35,802 bases of DNA from an uncultured Clostridia bacterium (lineage in GTDB: Bacteria > Bacillota > Clostridia > UBA1381), in contig CALXWJ010000023.1 in the NCBI GenBank assembly GCA_944392335.1, positions 1 through 35,802 on the forward strand. The letters run 5' to 3'. The notes beneath the pieces are model-generated. The model made no database searches, was not told the origin of the DNA, and saw only the letters and a program-made list of their open reading frames with translations. Position numbers and translations under genes: made by a program. Below, one piece after another: positions 27,201-35,094 of the stretch (positions within the stretch are counted from its first letter, which is position 1; the number at the start of each line of letters is the position of its first letter).

Positions 27201-27456
27201 GTTCAGACCGCAGGATGACATATCAATTGAAGAAATTTTAAAGGTTTTGATTGAATCATACGAGAAAAAGACGGCGATTGAACAGTATTCTGAAAATAAA
27301 GTTCATGATGTAAGCGACTGGGCAAAAGAATATGCGCAAAAGTCGGCGGAAATCGGGCTTATAACAGACAAGGAATTTGATTTGCGTGAGAAATCGTCAA
27401 GAGAAATTGCGGCGGCACTAATCTACCGATACATTGAAAAGGCGGGTGAAAAATAA
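24259..27456 (+). CDS. Exported lectin-like / Ig-like / SLH-anchored surface protein
   Basis: This protein of about 1065 residues begins with a signal peptide (MIKKYLSGMLAISMGMTMI, cleavage near LAA-E). Residues about 140-357 repeat the lectin-like module of the preceding protein; 33 consecutive bases are identical (20431-20463 and 24685-24717). Three Ig-like repeats follow at about 565-850, with phrases such as WYASDEADGEYIPI and WLVSDSKDGEYAEI. A Ser-Gly linker comes next (about 852), and then three SLH motifs (894-1064, for example RNITRAEFTALMMRQLG). It has no catalytic domain I recognise, so it appears to be a cell-surface glycan binder or scaffold. The start at 24259 has AGAAAGGA eight bases upstream; the ATG at 24250 overlaps that site. 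Confidence 0.85.
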   Translation: MIKKYLSGMLAISMGMTMIPHNSLAAEILNMESFNATKSAVILNFSSLEDKSDINIPTDKAKDFIVLEKHTSDGKITRISDYDIKIQDKQWSNVENANSSVVIKPKDGLSEDALYRVTVNAEVKNFEVKANTGWFGIDVIFSDDFNAEGKYVKGGDTTYPYYWDSTGTYLLSKYWKGSNDTRVQIGNTTQKHNYTDYNVMRFLADSSVYISDEAISADKTTSDYTVEYQYQYPGYANGGSHWFSMRGSRDDLFYNRRKGYYVQLRNDTAMMGKLSAPIKLYAAGTNIATSEEYVPDDSGLVDIRMSTIDDNIQYYIDENKIFDVKNKSFTSSGDTVFFDKNSTQWWEPSYIDNVYVTQLVKYGDGLPEIKVTNSSISGSTAIIELSQEIKCENIKSFIELKNDEGETYPVDVEQIGTFLGITPKAALADGKYILTLKEGIYAANSAVLQNPYQMYFEVSDGNMQMIKITKPEISNINTEVLNCKFKMTYDYTGENANNSKYIIYSSKSVNGDFEEIKNGRLTGAKLEFDTDESYVDCYLKIKISPEDSKGYLNDSFYTDVFKGMFTPVIKDVVIEDNFEGGNVKISNYVFYDENGDADLTQIQWYASDEADGEYIPIENATQRELIIDDSLRDKFIKVYITPKTDVYPQKGEIYISNYFCRIYEPEARNVKIIGEAAIGAILTGEYTYYDKNHSEENGTTYRWLVSDSKDGEYAEIEGFEGREFTITEEYNEKFVKFEVTPKKEGVAGAAVLSEAFALPAKPVAKNVEIRGTVKPGYTVTGVYDFYQVNNVSEGDSEFTWYVDSKAVSHEKMYTILRSDAGKELCFEVKPIAKREPSEGKPSKSKTVKIGTVSSSGGSSGGGSKPSVGSGIIIGQVKNDTENASKNNNEIITKFTDISESPYKKEIAILTDKKIINGVSETEFEPNRNITRAEFTALMMRQLGMGEGKYSGAFDDVASDMWFAGYVQTAYENGIVEGYAGLFRPQDDISIEEILKVLIESYEKKTAIEQYSENKVHDVSDWAKEYAQKSAEIGLITDKEFDLREKSSREIAAALIYRYIEKAGEK

Positions 27457-30119
27457 TGAAAAAAAGATGGATAGCGTCTGTTGCAGCATTGTTGTTGCTT
27501 TGTGAGAATGTTGCATTTGCGGAAGATTATTGGACAAAAGCAAATGATAATATTCAGACAGGCATAGGGGGACAGGGTTCTTCCGAGATTGAATTGATAA
27601 GCATAGATGAACTGATAAATAAGGGGTGGAGTGCGGACTTTGCCCCAAAGGAGGAAAAGAAAACAGAGTACGTATCTGCATATCAGAAGGAGATAAAGCT
27701 CGCGGTTGACTTGGGCTTTATGGATGAAAATGAAGACGGATTCAGACCGCAGGAAAAATTATCTTATTATGATTATTTAAAGGCGGTGAAGCTCCTTTCG
27801 CAAATGTCGTCTGTTGATATTTCGGGATTGGAAAGAGTACAAAATACAGTCACATTTTCAAAAACGGCAGAAGCAATGGTTTATGTTTTGGGCTATGATA
27901 AACTTGCCGACCCCAAAGATGAAGGATTTTTTGCATTGGCACAAAATTATAAAATATTTGACAACATTCCGGCAAGTGAAAATGATGAGATAACAAGAGA
28001 AGAATTTGCAAAGGTTATTTCAAATGCACTTGAATCGGAAGTGGTCACGGTGAAAATGGCAAATTCGCTTGAATATGTGATAGACGGCACTACACTTATG
28101 GAACAATTGAAAATTGCAAAGGTACGTGGCTGGCTGAATGCAAACAGCAGAACTAACATATACAGTGTCAATAAAGCAACAGAAAATACGGTTATGATTG
28201 ACAATGTTGAATATGGAACGGGTGAGAGTGATGCATATGGTTATCTCGGCAGATTTGTTGAAGCATATGTACGCGAAGATGATTCGGGGGATAAAACGGT
28301 TGCCTCGATAAGGATATATTCCACAAAGGATAATTATATAACAATTTATGATGAAGATGTAGAAGAGACCTCAAAAAGCAATATAAAATATGTTGACAGT
28401 TCAGAAAAGGTAAAAACTCTTAAATTGAGTGCAGACGGGAGTGTTATATATAACGGTGCATTTGCGGGTGCTCTTAGTGCATTTGATGTTTCAGGGTTAA
28501 AGAATAGCTTGAATGGATATATCAGCGCAGCAGATACCGATTTTGACGGTAAATATGACGTTTTGTTTGTATGGAACTATAAAACCTATGTAGTGGAAAT
28601 GGTTTCGGGAGAAAGGATAGTGGCAAGGAATAATGAAATTCTCGATTTCTCCGATGAACGAAAAGACATTTTGCTGCTTCAGGACGGTCAAACAACAGCA
28701 ATAAGCGACATTGCATCAAATAACGTTTTGTCGGTTGCCGAAAACCAAAAAGGCGATATGATAACAGTGCTGGTAAGCAATAAAAATTTCACAGGTTCGT
28801 ATTCATCGGCAGGCTCGGAGATACTTGTTGACGGTGATGGCAATGAGTATAAAATTGATCCGTTTTTCTCAGATGAGATTGGATTGGGTAAAGAATACAC
28901 ATTCTATATGAGTGTATTCGGAAAAATTGCAGGGGCTTCGGAATATACGACAGCGGCAACAAAAACGAGAACGGGGCGGAATTACGGATATTTTAGAAAG
29001 GCATATCTTGATGATGTTGATGAGAATGCTGCAAACTTTCGTATATACAGGCTTTCGGACAAAACATGGGTGACGCTTGAAGGTGCAGACAAAATAAAAT
29101 TTTATAAGGGTTTTGTGGACAGTGAGACAACAGAAGATAAGAAGGTGGAAAAGAAAAAGGTCAGTGCTTCGGAGGCGGCGGATTTGCTTGGAAAACCACA
29201 GCTGATAGTTTTTGAAACAGATGCATATGGAAAGGTTTCATCAATTACTACTGCATCGGACTATACCGCTACGGGAAATCTTGATGAGAATGTTTTTGCG
29301 TATAATTCTCATATAGAGGATAGAGTAAGAACTTATTATGGCGGATTTTTCGGTGGACGTTATCATAACGAAAATTGCATTATTTTGAGAGTGCCGGCGG
29401 ATAGAGAACAGGAAAAAAATTATGGTGTCGAAAGCATGCCGAGTGACGGATTCGTAGACGGTCCTATGGACATATACGATGTCAGTGAAACTTTAACATT
29501 AGGCGGCGTGATTGTTCGTTATTCAGAAGCGGGCGGAAGTGTGAATGAAGGAAATGTTGTTCTTATAACTGTGGATAAGGTTGAACAATGCGTGGTTGAT
29601 GATGAAATTTTATATAAAATTTTAACGGTTGAGGGAAAAACATACTATATTAGCAACGATGCTGAATTCGGAGAAGTGTCGATGGTAAAAGATGCAAATT
29701 CAAATCCGATGTGGCACGTGAAAAAGGCATCTGATTTAAAGCGCGGAGATGTTATGCGTATTAAGGTTGATTCGCTTGGGTATATAACTAATTTCAGTGT
29801 TGACACAAGAATAAGCGAATTGGCTGATATGGACTTTTTCTCATATAATTCCGGCGGCGAAATTGCGCAGTATTATTATGATTACGGCATGGTTATAAGA
29901 AATTCTGTTCTTGATAAAAATCTTGTGTTGAATACATCGGGAACGACAAATCCGTTATATAACACTCCAAAGCTTATAGAGAATGTTATGCTGCTATATA
30001 ACACAAAAACCGGAAAATTTGAAAAGTTAGACAATAAAAACGATATTTTGCCCGGTGATAAACTTTTTGTCAGATCGAGATATTATTTGATGGATATTAC
30101 CGCTATTGTAATAAGATAA
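27456..30119 (+). CDS. Large exported SLH-like surface protein of unknown function
   Basis: This 887-residue protein has a signal peptide (MKKRWIASVAALLLLCENV, cleavage near AFA-E). The first 220 residues hold SLH-like helices with weak signatures (GFRPQEKLSYYDYLKAVKLL, EITREEFAKVISNAL). The remaining 650 residues are beta-rich with no domain I can name. A recurring pattern is AKVRGWLNAN followed by a short beta hairpin, as in other clostridial SLH proteins of unknown role. Its ATG shares one base with the upstream stop (TAATG at 27454-27458), implying coupled translation with the SLH lectin. The two may form a surface complex. It is the last gene before the hairpin array. Confidence 0.7.
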   Translation: MKKRWIASVAALLLLCENVAFAEDYWTKANDNIQTGIGGQGSSEIELISIDELINKGWSADFAPKEEKKTEYVSAYQKEIKLAVDLGFMDENEDGFRPQEKLSYYDYLKAVKLLSQMSSVDISGLERVQNTVTFSKTAEAMVYVLGYDKLADPKDEGFFALAQNYKIFDNIPASENDEITREEFAKVISNALESEVVTVKMANSLEYVIDGTTLMEQLKIAKVRGWLNANSRTNIYSVNKATENTVMIDNVEYGTGESDAYGYLGRFVEAYVREDDSGDKTVASIRIYSTKDNYITIYDEDVEETSKSNIKYVDSSEKVKTLKLSADGSVIYNGAFAGALSAFDVSGLKNSLNGYISAADTDFDGKYDVLFVWNYKTYVVEMVSGERIVARNNEILDFSDERKDILLLQDGQTTAISDIASNNVLSVAENQKGDMITVLVSNKNFTGSYSSAGSEILVDGDGNEYKIDPFFSDEIGLGKEYTFYMSVFGKIAGASEYTTAATKTRTGRNYGYFRKAYLDDVDENAANFRIYRLSDKTWVTLEGADKIKFYKGFVDSETTEDKKVEKKKVSASEAADLLGKPQLIVFETDAYGKVSSITTASDYTATGNLDENVFAYNSHIEDRVRTYYGGFFGGRYHNENCIILRVPADREQEKNYGVESMPSDGFVDGPMDIYDVSETLTLGGVIVRYSEAGGSVNEGNVVLITVDKVEQCVVDDEILYKILTVEGKTYYISNDAEFGEVSMVKDANSNPMWHVKKASDLKRGDVMRIKVDSLGYITNFSVDTRISELADMDFFSYNSGGEIAQYYYDYGMVIRNSVLDKNLVLNTSGTTNPLYNTPKLIENVMLLYNTKTGKFEKLDNKNDILPGDKLFVRSRYYLMDITAIVIR

Positions 30120-30120
30120 C

Positions 30121-30341
30121 TAGGTAATTGTAAAACTGCCGTTTTACAATTAAAACGCTTAGGTAGAAATAAAAAGTTCCGGTTGATTTTAATTTTATGC
30201 CAGGTTGAAACTTTTTATTTCAGCCAAAAATGACGCACATATCGTCATTTTTGATTATAAATCAGGGGGTGCCACCCCCCCTGATAACCCCCCCTATAAG
30301 AATGGTGGCTAATTGTAAAATTTACATTTTACAATTACCTA
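30121..30341. repeat. Hairpin array with 15-bp inverted outer ends
   Basis: The outer ends TAGGTAATTGTAAAA (30121-30135) and TTTTACAATTACCTA (30327-30341) are exact inverted repeats. Inside lie consecutive perfect stems: 30126-30136 with 30141-30151; 30166-30178 with 30209-30221 (13 bp); 30225-30235 with 30243-30253; a G5/C5-rich stem 30261-30269 with 30277-30285; and 30311-30321 with 30326-30336. It could be a MITE-like element, a string of terminators/processing sites, or a structured RNA. No ORF fits it. It separates the SLH gene from the esterase gene. Confidence 0.65.
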
Positions 30342-30370
30342 TAATAAGAGAACTAAAAGGAGAACAAAAA

Positions 30371-31360
30371 ATGATAATAGATAATGTAATGTATCATAAT
30401 GTTGATGGGATTATAAAAAGACCATACGGAATGAGACTTTTACGTTATAGTGAAGGTGTGACCGAAAATTTAGAATACGGTGTCAAAAAAATGTCGGGGT
30501 ATGCTTGCAATGCCGAGATGCGGTTTGTGACTGAGGCACCGGAAACTTTTGTGAGTCTGATGAGCGAAATCGGAGAGGCGCATGTTACGGTATATTATGG
30601 AGATTGTGTACTAAAAGAATTTATTTTGCAAGAGGGCGTGATTACAAGAATAGAGCTGTATATTCCTAAAGTGCTTGACGGGTTGGATGAGAGTTTTTAC
30701 AAGAATAATCTGTTTTCAAAAAATGTGTGGAGACTGCATTTTAAAGGAATGATAACGGTGTGTGGGATAGATTCTTTAGGATATCCGATACGTCCGCCGA
30801 AAAAGGAAGAGATGCCGAAAAAAACCATACTCTGTTATGGGTCATCAATATCACATGGTATAGGATCTGCATACTATCCGGTTACATATGTCAATGTTCT
30901 TGCAAATCTTTTGGGTATGGATTGTCTGGCAAAAGGATTAGCCGGCGCTTGTTTTTGCAATACCAAAATAGCACAGAGCTTTGCGGAACGCAACGATTGG
31001 GACTGCGCATTTTTGGAACTGGGGATTAATATGATATGGGCACCGGATGAATTTTTAAAGAGGTTTGAATATTTTGCCGATACCATGTATAAAACCGGAA
31101 AAAAGCTTGTATTTACCACTATATTTGATAATAATAGGTATTACGAGGATGGAGACGCAAAAAACACTTGCATGGAATTTGACGCTATGATAAGGAAAAA
31201 GTGCAATGAGTTTGATAAGGAAAGAGTCCTTTTGATAGACGGACGAGATATTGTTTGCGAATCGGGGATACTTACAGCTGACGGAACACATCCGTCAACC
31301 GAGGGGCATATGAAGATGGGATACAATATATATGAGAAAGTGAAAGATTTTTTGGTGTAA
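30371..31360 (+). CDS. SGNH/GDSL-type esterase
   Basis: This 329-residue protein has an N-terminal beta-sandwich domain (about 1-150) and an SGNH hydrolase domain. YGSSISHGIG carries the nucleophile (Ser159 by alignment), LELGIN has the Asn, and TADGTHPSTEGH has the Asp-x-x-His pair (Asp304, His307). The two-domain layout resembles carbohydrate acetyl esterases. No signal peptide is present, so it is probably cytoplasmic. AAAGGAG precedes the ATG at 30371. A longer in-frame reading from 30230 runs through the hairpin array and is not credible. It would remove acetyl groups from oligosaccharides; a terminator follows. Confidence 0.85.
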   Translation: MIIDNVMYHNVDGIIKRPYGMRLLRYSEGVTENLEYGVKKMSGYACNAEMRFVTEAPETFVSLMSEIGEAHVTVYYGDCVLKEFILQEGVITRIELYIPKVLDGLDESFYKNNLFSKNVWRLHFKGMITVCGIDSLGYPIRPPKKEEMPKKTILCYGSSISHGIGSAYYPVTYVNVLANLLGMDCLAKGLAGACFCNTKIAQSFAERNDWDCAFLELGINMIWAPDEFLKRFEYFADTMYKTGKKLVFTTIFDNNRYYEDGDAKNTCMEFDAMIRKKCNEFDKERVLLIDGRDIVCESGILTADGTHPSTEGHMKMGYNIYEKVKDFLV

Positions 31361-31442
31361 CGAATATATTAAGAAAATGTTCGTAATATTTAAAATCTCT
31401 CGATGGTACAAAACGAGTAGCTATAATTGAATATTTATTAAG

Positions 31443-31488
31443 AAGGCTTTGATTTCAGCATAATGTTGAAATCAAAGCCTTTATTTTT
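31443..31488 (+). terminator. Strong rho-independent terminator
   Basis: AAGGCTTTGATTTCA (31443-31457) pairs perfectly with TGAAATCAAAGCCTT (31467-31481), followed by TATTTTTT. It ends the esterase transcript and marks the edge of the carbohydrate region. Confidence 0.9.
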
Positions 31489-31528
31489 TGGTTCAGGATT
31501 TTTATACCTCAAAAATTAAAAAAACTTT

Positions 31529-31559
31529 TTCAAAGGTGCAAAAACCTTGCACCTTTGAA
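31529..31559 (-). terminator. 13-bp hairpin, terminator-like on the minus strand
   Basis: TTCAAAGGTGCAA (31529-31541) pairs perfectly with TTGCACCTTTGAA (31547-31559). A T-rich tail follows only on the minus strand. No minus-strand gene ends here now, so it may be left over from the element whose genes start at 31603. Confidence 0.5.
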
Positions 31560-31602
31560 GTTTATGATATATCCGAAAGGTCAAGCAAAGGGGGTGTGAC
31601 GA

Positions 31603-31932
31603 GTGAGTAATATGACAATGACACCATGTGACAGGCGTGATGCAATTTTAAATGTTTTGTGCAAAAGGTGCACGGAACACATTAAAAATCTTGCGTTTGA
31701 GTTTGGCGTCAGCCGCCGAACCATTATCAACGACATCATAGAGCTCACCCGGTCATATCCGATAGAAACTGTCCGAGGCAACGGTGGCTGTGTCCGAGTT
31801 GCGGAAGGATACTACATAGGCAGAAAATATCTGAAGCCTGCGCAGAAAGAAGCGTTGCTTAATGCAATATCCAATACAGACGGCGAAACTCGAAATGCCT
31901 TGGAATCCATTTTGCATGACTTTTCACTTTAA
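31603..31932 (+). CDS. HTH DNA-binding protein (DeoR-like fold)
   Basis: This 109-residue protein has a winged helix-turn-helix of the HTH_11/DeoR kind: RDAILNVLCKRC, then HIKNLAFEFGVSRRTIINDI. A short C-terminal helical part follows, with no sensor domain. The start is GTG at 31603, set by AAGGGGGTG just upstream. It precedes a helicase and a Gp157-like gene in the order often seen in clostridial prophages and integrative elements. It may regulate that module or act in its replication. Confidence 0.8.
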   Translation: MSNMTMTPCDRRDAILNVLCKRCTEHIKNLAFEFGVSRRTIINDIIELTRSYPIETVRGNGGCVRVAEGYYIGRKYLKPAQKEALLNAISNTDGETRNALESILHDFSL

Positions 31933-31959
31933 TATACCGATCCACAAAAGGAGGAAAAA

Positions 31960-33621
31960 ATGATGCACGCAATTATTAAAGACGGCAAAATCTTGTTATA
32001 TGACAGCTATATCTTCAAAGAAAGCATAAAAGGAATACCTGGTCGGCAGTGGCATCCGGAGGAAAAGGCATGGAGCGTTCCGATTTCACAGCAGAACATT
32101 GAAACGCTTGACCTGCTTGGGTGTGAATTATCGGACGAGCTTACAGATACTCGTCAAAGATTTGTATCGAAGAATACCGTCAATGAAAATACTCTTCTTC
32201 CGGCACCGCTTAAAGTTTCACCATATGAGCATCAGCTTAAAGGTTACAATCTTGCTTGCCGGAGTATGGGTATTATCGGCGGCAACGGCGTGTCTCCCGG
32301 TTTTGCACTGCTCATGGAAATAGGGACAGGAAAAACCATAACTTCAATTGCCATTGTGGGAAAAGCATATCTGACAGGAAAAATAAAGCGTCTGCTTATT
32401 CTTGCGCCGAAATCTATCGTTGCCGTATGGGAGGACGAGTTTTTAAAGTTTGCGGATTTCCCGTATTCGCTTTCGGTGTTGACGGGAACTTCTGCAAAAA
32501 AGACGGATCAATTAAAAAGCATACCGCATAAAGGCTTAGAGGTTGCCGTTGTAAATTATGACAGTGTTCCCTTGATAGAAAAGGAGCTTACAGCATGGCA
32601 TCCGGATTTCCTCATTTGTGATGAGAGCAGCAAGATAAAAAATCCTACGGCAAAAATGAGCAAGGCAACGTACCGGATTGCGAAGGTATGCAAATACAGA
32701 TTGATTTTAACAGGAACACCGATACAAAATAACCCATTGGATTTCTTCTCACAATATAAGGTCTTGGACGATAGTATATTCGGTAAAAGCTTTTATGCCT
32801 TTAAGAATGAATATGCGGTACTCGGCACGTACAATCAGCCGATTAGCTGGCGCAAACTGCCAGAGCTTGTGAAAAAAGCACACAGCATTGCGTTCCGCGT
32901 TACGAAAGCCGAAGCGCTTGATTTGCCGGATACAATTGATGAAATCCGACCGATTACATTGGAGGACAAAGCACAAAAACTGTACAAAGCATTTGTGAAG
33001 GAAAGCTATATGGAACTTTCTAAAGGCGAGCAGGGAGCCCCTATGGCGGTAACTGCAACAAATATCCTCACAAGGCTTCTGCGTTTGCAGCAGATAACAG
33101 GTGGGTTTATTCGACCGGATGAGGAGTCGGAGCGGTACGAGCAGGTATCATCGGCAAAGCTTGACGCACTTGAGGATATTATCGATACCGCAATTTCTGA
33201 AAACAAAAAGCTTGTGGTTATCGCACGGTTCATTCCCGAAATTAAAGAAATATGCAGAATGCTTGATAAGAAAAAAATCAAGTATGCACATATTTGCGGC
33301 GATGTAAAGGACAGAGCGGCAGAAGTCGATGCTTTTCAGAACAATCCCGAATACATGGTATTTGTCGGGCAGCTGCAAACTGTATCAATGGGACTTACGC
33401 TGACTGCTGCAAGCATAATGGTGTTCTATTCGCTTTCATATAACTTTGCCGATTATTCACAGGCGAGAGCAAGGATTCATCGTATCGGGCAGAAGAATAA
33501 CTGCCTGTACATACACCTTGTTGTGAGGAATACGGTTGATGAAACTGTATTAAAAGCATTGAAACAAAAAGAAAATATTGCAACAAAAATTGTAGATGAT
33601 TGGAGGTCGATTTTAAAATGA
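31960..33621 (+). CDS. SNF2-type DEAD/DEAH helicase
   Basis: This 553-residue protein begins with a short N-terminal domain (to about residue 80). The ATPase core carries Walker A (MEIGTGKTITS), the Walker B-type DESSKIKN, motif III LTGTPIQN, and motif VI ARIHRIGQKN in the second RecA-like lobe. It is a typical stand-alone phage/ICE SNF2-like helicase that moves along double-stranded DNA. AGGAGG precedes the ATG. The downstream gene overlaps its stop by four bases. Confidence 0.92.
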   Translation: MMHAIIKDGKILLYDSYIFKESIKGIPGRQWHPEEKAWSVPISQQNIETLDLLGCELSDELTDTRQRFVSKNTVNENTLLPAPLKVSPYEHQLKGYNLACRSMGIIGGNGVSPGFALLMEIGTGKTITSIAIVGKAYLTGKIKRLLILAPKSIVAVWEDEFLKFADFPYSLSVLTGTSAKKTDQLKSIPHKGLEVAVVNYDSVPLIEKELTAWHPDFLICDESSKIKNPTAKMSKATYRIAKVCKYRLILTGTPIQNNPLDFFSQYKVLDDSIFGKSFYAFKNEYAVLGTYNQPISWRKLPELVKKAHSIAFRVTKAEALDLPDTIDEIRPITLEDKAQKLYKAFVKESYMELSKGEQGAPMAVTATNILTRLLRLQQITGGFIRPDEESERYEQVSSAKLDALEDIIDTAISENKKLVVIARFIPEIKEICRMLDKKKIKYAHICGDVKDRAAEVDAFQNNPEYMVFVGQLQTVSMGLTLTAASIMVFYSLSYNFADYSQARARIHRIGQKNNCLYIHLVVRNTVDETVLKALKQKENIATKIVDDWRSILK

Positions 33622-34028
33622 CAGATGAAATGTTTATGTTGGCTGACAAACTTAAGGAATTAAAAGAGCGTAAGGCAGAGCTTGCAGAGGAAACCAAGAA
33701 AAACAATGCGGAAATTGAAGAAACGGAGTACAAGCTGTCACAGCTTATGGCAGAATCTGAAACACAGAGCTTTCAGAGAGCCGGAACTTTGGTGTATTTA
33801 TGTACCAAGGTATATGCTTCAGCTGAAAAGGATAAGAAGGATGAATTGTATCAGGCACTAAAGGATGAGGGTTATGGTTCGCTCATAACTGAGACCATAA
33901 ATGTAAATTCACTGTCAGCCTTTGTAAAGGAGCAGATGTCTGAAAATGACGATGTTCTGCCTGATTGGTTAGAAGGTAAGGTTAATGTATTTGATAAGGT
34001 AACAGTAGGAATGAGAAAATCAAAATAA
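33618..34028 (+). CDS. Siphovirus Gp157-like protein
   Basis: This 136-residue protein starts with a long charged coiled coil (KLKELKERKAELAEETKKN, continuing to about residue 45). A compact C-terminal part follows, ending in VNVFDKVTVGMRK. Length and position behind the helicase fit the Gp157 family, named from a Streptococcus thermophilus phage and linked to resistance to other phages or to recombination. The start at 33618 gives ATGA overlap with the helicase stop and places GGAGG (33602-33606 area) upstream; the ATG at 33600 coincides with that site and is rejected. Confidence 0.75.
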   Translation: MTDEMFMLADKLKELKERKAELAEETKKNNAEIEETEYKLSQLMAESETQSFQRAGTLVYLCTKVYASAEKDKKDELYQALKDEGYGSLITETINVNSLSAFVKEQMSENDDVLPDWLEGKVNVFDKVTVGMRKSK

Positions 34029-34061
34029 TATAAAAGGAAAAATGAAAGGAAGTAAATAATT

Positions 34062-34187
34062 ATGACTAACGAAATTATGAAAACAAACACAGGATATGTT
34101 ATCCCAAATGTAAGTAACGATGTAACAGAAGGTATTTCAGAGGAATTAAACGGCTTAAATATAAGCCTTGATAAGGTTAAGATTTGA
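34062..34187 (+). CDS. Truncated phage/ICE gene (41-codon stump)
   Basis: AAAGGAAG lies nine bases ahead of an ATG that opens a 41-residue frame containing GISEELNGLNISLDKVKI. Its stop codon TGA (34185-34187) is formed by the first bases of the inserted IS3 element. From memory, related phage/ICE proteins in this position continue with a glycine-rich segment after a similar motif. The gene was therefore probably cut by the IS. The sequence after the IS does not clearly continue the frame. Confidence 0.55.
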   Translation: MTNEIMKTNTGYVIPNVSNDVTEGISEELNGLNISLDKVKI

Positions 34188-34239
34188 ACCATAGTCAAGT
34201 AAGTAGACACAAAAAAGCACAATTTTTTAGGGGATCAGG

Positions 34240-35094
34240 CTATTTTGTCTGCTCCCAATATAAAGCTTCCGCTTCATTGGGTGTAAGCATATTAAGCGTT
34301 CCGTGAGGTCTTTTTGTGTTGTAATACCCTTCAATGTATTCAAAAACAGATAACCGAAGCTCCGTTAAAGAGTGATAACATTTGCGATTTGTTTCTTCTT
34401 TTTTGAGATACTTGAAAAAACATTCACAGCAAGCATTGTCAAAAGGATAACCTTTCTTAGAAAAAGACTGCACAACATTAAGAGAGTCGAGAAACTGCCT
34501 AAAAGTGAAGGCAGTATACTGCGAGCCTCTATCGGAATGAAACATAAGCCCATACGGAGCATTTCGTTTTTCGTATGCCTTTTTAAAGGCAGTAATAACC
34601 AAATCAACATTGGCTTTTGAGGATATATGCCACGCAATCACCTTTCGTGAGAATAGATCCATGACAATACACAAATAGTACCATATTCCTCCGGCTTTAA
34701 TATAAGTAATGTCACTAACCCATACAAGATTAGGAGCTTTCTGATTAAATTTCTGTTGCAGATGATTGCAGCAAGCTTCGGCATCAGAAGAACTGCTACG
34801 GACAGCAGGTTTATCCGTAGACATTTTTGGCAATTGCAATTGTTTCATCAAGCGGTACACTCGTCCGACACTGATGTTTATGCCATAATCACGCTGAAGA
34901 ACATAGGTAATTTTGTAAGCGCCGAGCCGTTTGTTGTAATCAGCATAGATATGAAGAATTAAAGAAGCAATATATTGATTTTCTTTAATACGCGGAGAGG
35001 GTTCGGCAGAGAAGTGCTTGTAATAGGTACTCCTGTTTACTCTGAGAACCTTGCACAATATCTTAATGCTATGCTGGAAACGGAGCTTATGCAC
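34240..35094 (-). CDS. IS3-family transposase OrfB
   Basis: This 284-residue protein has the integrase catalytic core with the DDE residues in WVSDITYI, MFHSDRGSQYT and DNACCECFFKYLKKEE. GYYNTKRPHGTLNMLTPNEAE is the usual C-terminal family signature (quoted in parts: GYYNTKRPHG, LTPNEAE). The N-terminal HTH_21-type region (LCKVLRVNRSTYYKH) precedes it. The frame begins with GTG at 35094 or continues upstream from OrfA by frameshifting. It appears intact. Confidence 0.92.
   Translation of the reverse strand: MHKLRFQHSIKILCKVLRVNRSTYYKHFSAEPSPRIKENQYIASLILHIYADYNKRLGAYKITYVLQRDYGINISVGRVYRLMKQLQLPKMSTDKPAVRSSSSDAEACCNHLQQKFNQKAPNLVWVSDITYIKAGGIWYYLCIVMDLFSRKVIAWHISSKANVDLVITAFKKAYEKRNAPYGLMFHSDRGSQYTAFTFRQFLDSLNVVQSFSKKGYPFDNACCECFFKYLKKEETNRKCYHSLTELRLSVFEYIEGYYNTKRPHGTLNMLTPNEAEALYWEQTK

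Noticed and set aside
16205-29000. Many minus-strand frames inside the large operon genes
   Set aside because: They are shadows of long plus-strand genes, lack ribosome binding sites and show no known domains.
30230-30370. 47-residue N-terminal extension of the SGNH esterase
   Set aside because: It runs through the hairpin array and a C-rich stretch. The AAAGGAG site fits the ATG at 30371.
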